This document shows positions 44,054 through 51,351 of a DNA stretch of 64,000 bases, one piece after another; the first letter of the stretch is position 1; every line of letters begins with the position of its first letter. The notes beneath the pieces are model-generated. The model worked only from the letters and a program-made list of their open reading frames with translations, had not been told where the DNA came from and did no database searches. A program made the position numbers and the translations under genes. Source of the stretch: Bacteroidales bacterium (lineage in GTDB: Bacteria; Bacteroidota; Bacteroidia; Bacteroidales; Rikenellaceae); contig CAJTFS010000002.1 in assembly GCA_910575495.1 (NCBI GenBank), positions 62,001 to 126,000 on the forward strand, read 5' to 3'.

Positions 44054-44076
44054 ACGTCGTAAAACCATTTTTCGTC

Positions 44077-44526
44077 ATGTCACTCGAACAACAGATTTCC
44101 AAGGGCATCATGGATGCCATGAAGGCCAAGGACGCCGTGCGTCTGAGCGCTTTGCGCAACGCCAAAAAGTATATCATCGAAGCCAAGACCTCCGGGCCTG
44201 GAATTACGGAGCTGCCCGACGCCGACGTGCTGAAAATCCTTTCGAAACTCGCCAAGCAGGGCGCCGATTCCGCCGCCATCTTCACCGGGCAGAACCGGCC
44301 CGATCTGGCGGAGGAGGAGTTGGCGCAGGTCGCCGTTTTCCAGGAGTTCCTGCCCCGGCAGCTCTCGCCCGAGGAGCTGACCGCCGAGGTCAAGGCCGTC
44401 ATCGCCGAAGTCGGCGCCACCTCCATGAAGGAGATGGGCAAGGTTATGGGCGTCGCTTCGAAGCGGCTCGCAGGCCGGGCCGACGGCAAGGAGATTTCGG
44501 ACAAGGTCAAGGAGTTGTTGGGGTAG
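44077..44526 (+). CDS. GatB/YqeY domain-containing protein
   Basis: The 149-residue protein matches YqeY: SLEQQISKGIMDAMKAKDAVRLSALRNAKKYI at the start, ARLGF-like LAEEELAQVAVFQEFLPRQLSPEEL in the middle, and MGKVMGVASKRLAGRADGKEISDKVKELLG at the end. The fold is the tRNA-binding C-terminal helical domain of GatB; a role in tRNA amidation or mischarging control has been suggested but not settled. The ATG at 44077 is the family start. It shares a tight cluster with the protease gene, whose ATG follows the stop by one base. Confidence 0.9.
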   Translation: MSLEQQISKGIMDAMKAKDAVRLSALRNAKKYIIEAKTSGPGITELPDADVLKILSKLAKQGADSAAIFTGQNRPDLAEEELAQVAVFQEFLPRQLSPEELTAEVKAVIAEVGATSMKEMGKVMGVASKRLAGRADGKEISDKVKELLG

Positions 44527-44527
44527 A

Positions 44528-45688
44528 ATGCTCGCAGCACGACGGTTGTTGCCGCTTCTCTGCGCGCTGTTCGCGGTGCAGGCGCTTTCCGCCCGCCGCC
44601 CGGCCGGCCGCTTCGACGTGCCCTGCCGGATCGAATACGGCAAATATGTCGTGGAGGTGGGAACCCCCGCCGGTCCGCGCCGGTTTATCTTCGATACGGG
44701 GGCTTCGCGCACGACCGTCAGCGAAAAACTCTGCCGCGAGTTGGGACTTCCGGCCGTCGGACAGAAAATGACCGGCGATTTCGAGGGCTACCGCGAACGA
44801 TTGCTTCTCGCGCGGATTCCTTTCTTGCAGTTGGGCGAAGCGCGTTTCGACGACTGGCCCGTCGCCGTGGTGCCCGACACTTCCTATGTGTGGTGCCTGG
44901 GTGTCGACGGCATCGTGGGCAGCGACCTGCTCCGCCGGTTCGTCGTTCGTTTCTCGGCCGGTGGCGATTCGCTTCTCGTATTGGCCCGCAGCTGCCGTCA
45001 GTTCGGCGGGCTCGACCGTCGGCAGGCCGTGCGGCTCTATCGGTCCGGCACACGGCCTTTCGTGCATCTCCATGCGGGCAACGGCACGGAGAGCATGGAT
45101 TTCTATGCGCTGTTCGATACGGGTTCTTCCGGTTATTTCGATTGCCGTTATCGCGAGTGCGAGGCTTTGATCGACCGGGGCATCCTGCGCAGCGTGCGCC
45201 GTGCTTCGGGCCGTCCGGGGCGCTTGGGCTGGACCAACCGTTCGGCCGTGCGCGAAGCCGTTCGCGGCACCGTTCCCCGATTCGACATAGCCGGGAGCTC
45301 GCTGGAGGATATTCCCCTCCAGGAGACCTACGGCAACACCAATAAAATTGGCTGCGGCCTGCTTCGCTACGGCACGGTCGTCGTCGACTATCCGGGGCGC
45401 CGCTTCTGGCTGCTGCCCTGCGGCGATGTGCCCGACAAGCCCGATGCTTCGGTGCGCAGCGTGAGCGTTGCCATCGACGGCGGCCGCCTGGTCGTCGGCG
45501 AGGTGTGGGACGAGTCGCTCGCCGGAGTCGTTGCCCCGGGCGACCGCATCGTGCGGATCGGTACGGCCGATGTCACGCAGGTCGATCCTTGTGCCGTCAT
45601 TCGCGGTGAGATACGCGGCGACCGGCCGCAGCTGACCGTCGAGCGCAGCGACGGTTCGCGCGTGACCGTTTCCGTTAAAAATATGTGA
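44528..45688 (+). CDS. Exported aspartic protease with C-terminal PDZ domain
   Basis: The 386-residue protein has a signal peptide (about residues 1-22, ending ALSA), then two aspartic-protease half-sites: FDTGAS with D56 and FDTGSS with D197. This is a single-chain two-lobe arrangement, as in pepsins or PerP-like bacterial proteases, rather than a retropepsin homodimer. The last about 80 residues form a PDZ-like domain (ESLAGVVAPGDRIVRIGTADVTQ). It likely acts in the periplasm or on the surface; its target is unknown. It begins one base after the yqeY-like gene and is followed two bases later by the transporter gene. Confidence 0.82.
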   Translation: MLAARRLLPLLCALFAVQALSARRPAGRFDVPCRIEYGKYVVEVGTPAGPRRFIFDTGASRTTVSEKLCRELGLPAVGQKMTGDFEGYRERLLLARIPFLQLGEARFDDWPVAVVPDTSYVWCLGVDGIVGSDLLRRFVVRFSAGGDSLLVLARSCRQFGGLDRRQAVRLYRSGTRPFVHLHAGNGTESMDFYALFDTGSSGYFDCRYRECEALIDRGILRSVRRASGRPGRLGWTNRSAVREAVRGTVPRFDIAGSSLEDIPLQETYGNTNKIGCGLLRYGTVVVDYPGRRFWLLPCGDVPDKPDASVRSVSVAIDGGRLVVGEVWDESLAGVVAPGDRIVRIGTADVTQVDPCAVIRGEIRGDRPQLTVERSDGSRVTVSVKNM

Positions 45689-45689
45689 C

Positions 45690-46613
45690 ATGCACTTGCC
45701 CGAATCCTTTCATCGCAATCTGAAAAGCATCGCCATGCCCGCGGCTATGGTCGTCGGCGCCCTGCTGTGCCGTCCCGTCGCGGCGCTGGAGGAGTGGTCG
45801 GGGCGGATGATTACGCCGACGCTCATCTTTCTGATGCTTTTCGTCACTTTCTGCCGCGTCAAGCCCCGCGAAATGCGTTTTTCGATGCTTCACGTGTGGC
45901 TGCTGCTCTTTCAGATCGCAGCGTGCGCCGCGGTCTATTTCGCCTTGCTGCCGTTCGACGTCACGGTGGCGCAGGGCGCCATGACCTGCATCCTCACGCC
46001 CGTAGCCATGGCCGCCGTCGTTATCGCCGGCATGCTCGGGGCCAACGTCGTCACGGTGGCGACCTACAGCTTGCTGTGCAACATGGCGATCGCATTGGCG
46101 GCGCCCGGAATCCTCACTTTCGCCGGCACCGGGGTCTGCACCTTCGGGCAGATCTTCGCCCGCATCGCACCGCTCCTGATCATGCCTTTCGCCGCCGCTC
46201 AGTGCTGCCGGTTCGTTGTGCCCCGATTCGCCGGGTGGGTGGGGGCCCACGGGCAGATTTCGTTCTACATGTGGCTTGCGGCTCTGATCGTCACCATCGG
46301 CCGTACCACGGCCTTCATCATCGACCTGCACGATGTCTCGCGGTCGGTCGAGGCGTGGCTCGCCCTGGCAGCGTTGGTCATCTGCCTCGTCCAGTTCGCC
46401 GTCGGCCGGCGCATCGGGCGCAGGTTCGGCGATCCCGCCGCCGGGGGGCAGTCCCTCGGACAGAAGAACACGGTTCTCGCCGTGTGGATGGCCCAGTCGT
46501 TCCTCGACCCCATCTCCTCCATCGCCCCCACGGCCTACATCGTTTGGCAGAATTTCGTGAACAGCTGGCAGATATACAAAAAGGATAGAGAAATGACGAA
46601 AAATCAAATATAA
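45690..46613 (+). CDS. BASS-type (bile acid:Na+ symporter-like) transporter, 3' end altered by element insertion
   Basis: The 307-residue protein has about nine to ten hydrophobic helices. Family features are the N-terminal TLIFLMLFVTFCRVKPREMRF, and CILTPVAMAAVVIAGMLGANVVTVATYSLLCNMAIALAAP, similar to the sodium-binding core of BASS proteins. Substrates of such relatives include bile acids and organic anions, so the name is broad. From about W286 the sequence runs into the left junction of the mobile element (IVWQNFVNSWQIYKKDREMTKNQI). The displaced end of the original gene lies at 58674-58727 and would read MWQNFVNSYQLYRKERS, so the insertion replaces only the last about 15 residues. Confidence 0.78.
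   Translation: MHLPESFHRNLKSIAMPAAMVVGALLCRPVAALEEWSGRMITPTLIFLMLFVTFCRVKPREMRFSMLHVWLLLFQIAACAAVYFALLPFDVTVAQGAMTCILTPVAMAAVVIAGMLGANVVTVATYSLLCNMAIALAAPGILTFAGTGVCTFGQIFARIAPLLIMPFAAAQCCRFVVPRFAGWVGAHGQISFYMWLAALIVTIGRTTAFIIDLHDVSRSVEAWLALAALVICLVQFAVGRRIGRRFGDPAAGGQSLGQKNTVLAVWMAQSFLDPISSIAPTAYIVWQNFVNSWQIYKKDREMTKNQI
46545..46585 (+). repeat. Left attachment site (attL) inside the transporter gene
   Basis: It aligns with 58677-58718: TGGCAGAA-T-TTCGTGAA-C-AGCT, then looser matches around CAG.T.TACA..AAGGA. The differences fall mainly at third codon positions, so the junction keeps the reading frame of the transporter. Confidence 0.7.
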
Positions 46614-46700
46614 ATCATTAAATTATAGATATTTATATTTGATTACGGGATTTTCTGTTGTTTTTGCGATTTTCCCGACAAAGCCCATAATCGCCCGATA

Positions 46701-46742
46701 TTTGTTACTATTTTGTTACTTGAAAATGCCGTGGTAACAAAA
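46701..46742. repeat. Candidate recombinase arm-type sites, left end
   Basis: TTTGTTACTATTTTGTTAC at 46701-46719 is two copies of TTTGTTAC at about one helical turn, and GTAACAAAAC at 46733-46742 is the inverted motif. The same double motif occurs at the right end (58589-58608). Confidence 0.55.
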
Positions 46743-46751
46743 CAAATTCGC

Positions 46752-46759
46752 TATATTTG
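46752..46759 (+). promoter_or_regulatory. -7 element of the integrase gene
   Basis: TATATTTG followed by C, 27 bp before the integrase ATG and just after the arm-type repeats, which suggests integrase autoregulation through binding there. Confidence 0.55.
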
Positions 46760-46785
46760 CCGTTGGAGCAATAAATGGGAACGGT

Positions 46786-47982
46786 ATGGCGAAGCAGAAA
46801 CAGACGGTCAAATTGAAGGAGCCGGTGCGAATCCGGTTCAAGCAGTTATCCAACGGGAATCAATCCATCTATTTGGAGTACTATACGGGCGATGTAATCC
46901 GCAAGGAGAACTATGTCGGCGGCAAACGGAAATACGAGTTTCTGAAGCTATACCTTATTCCCGAACGAACGCGGGAGGACAAGGCGAAAAACGAAGCGAC
47001 GCTCGCTCTTGCCAAAGCGATTCAGAGCAAACGGATCGTCGAGGTGCAGAACGACGCACACGGATTCCAGAACACGAACAAGTCCCGAGTGAACCTGCTC
47101 GACTATCTGGAGAATATCGGGAAGCAGTCCGCCGAGCAGGGAAGCAGGAACTATGCCCGAACGGTGCTCAATACCGTCCGTGCATTGAAATTATTTCGCG
47201 GCGACTATATCGCTTTTCGGGACGTCGATAAGGAGTTTCTTTCGGAGTTTACCGATTACCTGCGACAGATGCCGAAAGCCAGCAAATACGGTGTATTGAA
47301 AACCGGAGGGCGGTTGAGCAACAATTCGGTCGTGTCCTATTATGGTACTTTGAGAACGGCCATCAACCGTGCCTACAAAGAGGGAATCATCGCCGTCAAT
47401 CCGACCAAAGAGTTCGATTTCGCAAGTAAAGTACGACAGGAACCGAGCCGCCGCGAGTATCTGACAATCGACGAGTTGAAGACGCTGATAAATACCGAAT
47501 GCCGGCACGAGATCGTCAAGCGGGCTTTTCTTTTCAGTTGTTTGTGCGGGCTGCGCGTCAGCGACATTCGCAAATTGAGGTGGTGCGACCTGCAACGGAG
47601 CGGCGGGCGTGTCCGTATCGAAATCACGATGCAGAAGACCAAAGAACCGCTTTACCTGCCGATTTCGGACGAGGCGTTGAAATGGCTGCCGGAGCGCGGC
47701 GAGGCAAACGACAGCGATTTTATCTTTCCGCTGACGCATGAGGGGACGGTGAACGACACGCTGCAACATTGGGCGAAAGTCGCCGGAATAACTAAACACA
47801 TTTCGTTTCATGTCGCCCGACATACCCATGCGACGATGATGCTTACTTTAGGCGCCGATTTATATACCGTCAGCAAGTTACTCGGCCACAAGAACATCGC
47901 CACGACACAGATTTACGCCAAAATCGTAGACAAGAAGAAAGAGGAGGCTATCGGTTTGATTCCGAATCTGATGGAATATTGA
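46786..47982 (+). CDS. int: Tyrosine recombinase (integrase) of the element
   Basis: The 398-residue integrase has an N-terminal arm-binding domain (about residues 1-85), a SAM-like core-binding domain (about 100-210) and the catalytic domain. The catalytic residues are visible: R257 in CGLRVSD, H342 and R345 in FHVARHTH, H368 in LLGHKN and the nucleophile Y377 in TTQIYAKI. This layout is that of Bacteroidetes site-specific integrases found in conjugative and mobilizable transposons. It sits at the left end next to attL, the usual place. Its target here would be the 3' end of the transporter gene. Confidence 0.93.
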   Translation: MAKQKQTVKLKEPVRIRFKQLSNGNQSIYLEYYTGDVIRKENYVGGKRKYEFLKLYLIPERTREDKAKNEATLALAKAIQSKRIVEVQNDAHGFQNTNKSRVNLLDYLENIGKQSAEQGSRNYARTVLNTVRALKLFRGDYIAFRDVDKEFLSEFTDYLRQMPKASKYGVLKTGGRLSNNSVVSYYGTLRTAINRAYKEGIIAVNPTKEFDFASKVRQEPSRREYLTIDELKTLINTECRHEIVKRAFLFSCLCGLRVSDIRKLRWCDLQRSGGRVRIEITMQKTKEPLYLPISDEALKWLPERGEANDSDFIFPLTHEGTVNDTLQHWAKVAGITKHISFHVARHTHATMMLTLGADLYTVSKLLGHKNIATTQIYAKIVDKKKEEAIGLIPNLMEY

Positions 47983-48007
47983 AATTTCGAGGGCTGCGTT
48001 TTCTCAA

Positions 48008-48550
48008 TTAGATATTATTGAGCGCATCTATCAATTCGTATATTGTGGTTGATGGATTGTCATGCGCAGTCAACAGCTTTGCTCGCACTACTGCATTATT
48101 CGTGTTAGCCGCTAATATTTGCTTTTCTTGTTGCGATAAAGTCCCTTTTGTATAGTGCGGAGAAATCGTTTGAAATTTTTTAATACATGCCTTTGATGTC
48201 AATTCCGCATGATGATCCAAACAGTGGAGTAAAAACCATAGTTCAATGCAGGGATTGGAAACTAATAGTATAGCATTGTGAATACTCTGTAATCTTTCCA
48301 ATGTTCCGGAGACATCGAGGTCAAACATTAGAAATGTTTTGTCATTATCTGTCGTAATATATTCTTTTTTACAGTTGTTGATGTATCGCAACGAAATATT
48401 CGAATCGCTTTTCTTCGATATAACTTGGATTGGTACACGGTATTGCGACCGAAGGAAATTCACATAGGCAACTTCGGTTTCACCTTCGCAGAAAACAAAG
48501 AAATTAGGCTTCATTGTTTTCTCTTTCGATCGTCTTATCTGGCGGCCCAT
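48008..48550 (-). CDS. RloB-like TOPRIM-type protein
   Basis: The 180-residue protein begins MGRQIRRSKEKTMKPNFFVFCEGETE, as RloB proteins do (a basic N-terminus, then the acidic CEGETE motif of a TOPRIM-like fold, E22/E24/E26). FLMFDLDVSG holds the DxD pair (D77, D79), and SNPCIELWFLLHCLDHH is the RloB hallmark. The start at 48550 is preferred over an in-frame ATG at 48604 because it matches the family and lies four bases after the stop of the AAA15 gene. The pair is similar in design to AriA/AriB of PARIS (ATPase sensor plus TOPRIM nuclease). Its activity is inferred, not shown. Confidence 0.82.
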   Translation of the reverse strand: MGRQIRRSKEKTMKPNFFVFCEGETEVAYVNFLRSQYRVPIQVISKKSDSNISLRYINNCKKEYITTDNDKTFLMFDLDVSGTLERLQSIHNAILLVSNPCIELWFLLHCLDHHAELTSKACIKKFQTISPHYTKGTLSQQEKQILAANTNNAVVRAKLLTAHDNPSTTIYELIDALNNI

Positions 48551-48554
48551 ATAA

Positions 48555-49802
48555 TTATTTCGTAAAAGTACTCGAGGATTCGTCAATATAAGGGATTGCA
48601 TCAAATCGTCCTTGTAAATAGGCCTTTTCCAAATTCATATTTTCACGGAAGTCTTTATAATCGTAAAGAGAATACAAATCGGACGAACCGTCATTTCGCT
48701 TATTTACAAAATATATTTGATCTTTTCTTAGTTTACAGGTATTTAGCAGATAAGTATTATGGGTCGTATAAATCAATTGTGCAGATTCGCTTTTATGGAA
48801 CAGGCCTATGATGTATTCTACTAATTTGGTATGTAAACTTGTTTCGATCTCATCGATCAACAGGATTTTGTTGTTTTTTACTATATCCAATATGGTTAGC
48901 ATCATATTGAATAACACTTTTGTTCCCTCGGATTCTTCTGCAAAGAAATCGAATGGAATAGTCGGATTATTTTTGTGGTATGTAGTAATTATCAATTGTG
49001 GTTTTTGAATGTCATCTGACGACAATATGCTGTTGTTATTTTGAGGATCGAAAACTGCCGTAGTATAAGGTTTGAGCTCATGTCTACTGCTAATATCAAT
49101 AATATCGCTATCGGCTATTTTCAGTACATTCAAGAATTGCTCTTTATTCTCATTTAATAATTGCTCTACAGTGAATGAATTGTATCCTATATAATTGAGA
49201 ATAAATCTTTCGTGAAAATAACGGAATACACCTTTTGCAATATCTCTATCCATTTGACTGGCTCTTGAAACGAATAGAGTTTTCTTGGATGTATTTGCAG
49301 CGACATCCATAGGCCTGCGTATGGCGGACTTAAATACATAAATATCTTTTTTTTCCGGGCCTTTGCGTTCATCTCGTATGAATACGATAGAGCGCTTCCC
49401 ATTGGGATAATAATACAATTCTTCTTTTATTATTTCGTTGTTAGTCAACATAAAAGAGTATTCGTACTCTATTCCATCGAGTAAAAAACGAATAAAGAAA
49501 TTGCTCGGTTTATTTATATCATCGAATTTGAACGGAGTGAACGCAAAAGTGGTATTTTCATTGAAACCATGCGAGGTAAATATCATACCGACACACGCTC
49601 GAATAGCCTTTATCACACTACTTTTACCGGATGCATTTGCCCCATAGATGGCAGCTGTTTTCAACATGCGTTCATTGCCGCATGTAAAAGTATTACTTAG
49701 TAATTTTTTAGCTGCTCCAGTCTTGATATTGGCAGCTTGCATATTTAATACTACCTCATCCTTTATGGAGAAAAAATTGCTCAAACGAATTTCAAGTACC
49801 AT
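48555..49802 (-). CDS. AAA15-family (ABC/SMC-like) ATPase
   Basis: The 415-residue protein starts MVLEIRLSNFFSIKDEVVLNMQA, the typical COG1106/AAA15 beginning. Walker A is GANASGKSS (residues 54-62), the ABC signature-like motif is EESEGTK (289-295), Walker B is KILLIDEIETSLH (312-324), and TTHNT (346-350) is the switch histidine region. An inserted helical region lies between. Such ATPases pair with TOPRIM or RloB proteins in OLD, Gabija-like and PARIS-like systems. AT-rich codon use differs from the host. It is the first gene of a two-gene leftward operon with RloB and has a TACATTTG element upstream. Confidence 0.88.
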   Translation of the reverse strand: MVLEIRLSNFFSIKDEVVLNMQAANIKTGAAKKLLSNTFTCGNERMLKTAAIYGANASGKSSVIKAIRACVGMIFTSHGFNENTTFAFTPFKFDDINKPSNFFIRFLLDGIEYEYSFMLTNNEIIKEELYYYPNGKRSIVFIRDERKGPEKKDIYVFKSAIRRPMDVAANTSKKTLFVSRASQMDRDIAKGVFRYFHERFILNYIGYNSFTVEQLLNENKEQFLNVLKIADSDIIDISSRHELKPYTTAVFDPQNNNSILSSDDIQKPQLIITTYHKNNPTIPFDFFAEESEGTKVLFNMMLTILDIVKNNKILLIDEIETSLHTKLVEYIIGLFHKSESAQLIYTTHNTYLLNTCKLRKDQIYFVNKRNDGSSDLYSLYDYKDFRENMNLEKAYLQGRFDAIPYIDESSSTFTK

Positions 49803-49830
49803 TTTATGCTTTGTTTTTGTAGTATTTCTG

Positions 49831-49838
49831 CAAATGTA
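49831..49838 (-). promoter_or_regulatory. -7 element of the AAA15-RloB operon
   Basis: TACATTTG followed by C on the minus strand, 29 bp before the AAA15 start codon. The -33 part is not clear in the AT-rich upstream sequence. Confidence 0.5.
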
Positions 49839-49944
49839 GCAAATAAAATACAAATTCATTTGATTTATCGATAATAATTAACGGTTTAATGAATTGATAG
49901 ATTTTTATGGCGAATATTTACGGATGTTTTTCATCTGTTTTTCG

Positions 49945-50026
49945 TATCTCTGACTTCGTCTTAGATACTCCCGCTCGGCAAAATACAAACTTCGTTTGCT
50001 TTTGCTCTCGCTTATTCGTATCTTCG
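49945..50026 (+). repeat. Promoter-bearing dispersed repeat inside the mobile element
   Basis: The first 26 bases (starting TATCTCTGAC) are identical to 24501-24476 in the host backbone. CCGCTCGGCAAAATACAAAC, the palindromic TTCGTTTGCTTTTG region and CTCTCGCTTATTCGTATCTT follow. The right end carries the promoter of the gene at 50046. Confidence 0.75.
49995..50026 (+). promoter_or_regulatory. Promoter carried by the repeat, reading into the gene at 50046
   Basis: TTTG at 49995-49998, a spacer of exactly 20 bp, then TATCTTCG at 50019-50026. The same geometry and nearly the same sequence form the tatD promoter at 24378-24348. Confidence 0.65.
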
Positions 50027-50045
50027 TCTAAAACAAGACGGATTT

Positions 50046-50930
50046 ATGGAAGGCATGGAGTTGAAACCGCGGTTCGACGAGCTGCAAAAGATATTCGATC
50101 GTTGCATCCAACACGCTTGCCGGGTATTCGAGGAGCGTATTGCAACCAAAACCGCCCGGCTCGATCCCGGGCAGAGACAAGAGCAGGAACGGCTGGAGTA
50201 TAACCGGATTGCCGACGAGCTGGCCGAGTTGTATTTGCACCACTCCGGACTGTCCGATCTCCGGTTCTGTTACTCCGAACCTGCATTTCTTTGGGAGGGC
50301 GGATTCTTCGAGGCGCTGCATGCCGATGAAAAGAAAAAGTACCTTGCATTCTCCGCACCCTCGTTCGACTACTCCCGATACGAGCAGGATAACACGGCCT
50401 ATGATACCGAACTGCCTTATTTTTCGGCTGTCGTAAACATCGTCGTCCGAGAACGTTATGCCGCTTACTTGCGGCAAAGGAAAATATCCATATCGGAATC
50501 TTCGCAGAAGTCGGCTTCTATTGCCGTGCCGCCCATTGCCGAAACGGAGAATCCGTTCGATTCGATACTGACCGACGAGCAGATCGCCTACCTCGCTGCG
50601 GCCGTCAACGACGTCAAGATGTTCAACGTATCGCTGTCGGCGGACGAGCTGAAAGCCATTTTTGCCTGCAAACCCGAAGCGATCGTGCGGTCGAACAACA
50701 ACCGTCTCGTCGCGTTCTTTTTTTCGGGATTGAGCAGCCGCGGATTGATAACCCCCAACTGGCAGTCCGTCATCGCCAATCACAAACTCTTCCTCACGAA
50801 AGATACATCACGCGATAAATACATCAATCAAAGCGACTTATCTACGGCGACCAACTACATCCGCGACGTCGGTGTCGAGGGAAAATACGCAACCCTTGAA
50901 AAGTACCTCATGCAAGTGAAAAGACTTTGA
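50046..50930 (+). CDS. Conserved-looking mobile-element protein of unknown function
   Basis: The 294-residue protein is mostly helical and soluble, with no signal peptide or membrane segment. The first about 60 residues look coiled-coil-like (ELQKIFDRCIQHACRVFEERI..QRQEQERLEYNRIADELAELYL), the middle has YFSAVVNIVVRERYAAYLRQRK, and the C-terminal part (DEQIAYLAAAVNDVKMFNV..LVAFFFSGLSSRGLITPNWQSVIANHKLF) resembles proteins I recall between integrase and excisionase genes in Bacteroidota elements, but I cannot name a family. The gene uses the promoter in the repeat just upstream. An internal ATG at 50055 is an alternative start. Confidence 0.75.
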   Translation: MEGMELKPRFDELQKIFDRCIQHACRVFEERIATKTARLDPGQRQEQERLEYNRIADELAELYLHHSGLSDLRFCYSEPAFLWEGGFFEALHADEKKKYLAFSAPSFDYSRYEQDNTAYDTELPYFSAVVNIVVRERYAAYLRQRKISISESSQKSASIAVPPIAETENPFDSILTDEQIAYLAAAVNDVKMFNVSLSADELKAIFACKPEAIVRSNNNRLVAFFFSGLSSRGLITPNWQSVIANHKLFLTKDTSRDKYINQSDLSTATNYIRDVGVEGKYATLEKYLMQVKRL

Positions 50931-50983
50931 GAACGGGTTGAGACCTCAAAGATAGGTCAATCTGCTATCAAGCTTATCCTCAA

Positions 50984-50991
50984 TATATTTG
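50984..50991 (+). promoter_or_regulatory. -7 element of the excisionase-RepA-primase genes
   Basis: TATATTTG followed by CC, 68 bp before the ATG at 51059. No TTTG at a good distance. Confidence 0.5.
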
Positions 50992-51058
50992 CCCCTGTAA
51001 CGGTTACAAGACACGGAGGGCATGCACTCCATTTGTTTTATTTAAAATCCATCGAATT

Positions 51059-51349
51059 ATGGAGAAAAGTATTGAGATGCGAGTTGCAGAACTCGAAAAG
51101 CAGGTGTTCCACACCAAAAACGTGTTGAGCTTCGAGGAGGCCAGCCGTTTTCTGAACCTCTCGAAAAGCTACCTCTACAAACTGACGTCGGGCAATCTGA
51201 TTCCGCACTACAAGCCGCAGGGCAAGATGCTCTATTTCGAGCGTGCGGAGCTGGAGGCATGGTTGCGTCGCAATCCTGTCAAGACGCAGACGCAGATCGA
51301 AGCCGAGGCACAGCAATACCTGCTCGGCCGCTCCTCGAAGAAGAAGTAG
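51059..51349 (+). CDS. Excisionase-like helix-turn-helix protein
   Basis: The 96-residue protein has an N-terminal short coiled coil (EMRVAELEKQVF) and a MerR-like winged HTH of the HTH_17/excisionase type: LSFEEASRFLNLSKSYLYKLTSGNLIPHYKPQGKMLYFERAELEAWL. In Bacteroidota elements such proteins direct excision with the integrase or control the rep genes. The repA-like gene follows after two bases, so they are one transcription unit. Confidence 0.85.
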   Translation: MEKSIEMRVAELEKQVFHTKNVLSFEEASRFLNLSKSYLYKLTSGNLIPHYKPQGKMLYFERAELEAWLRRNPVKTQTQIEAEAQQYLLGRSSKKK

Positions 51350-51351
51350 CG

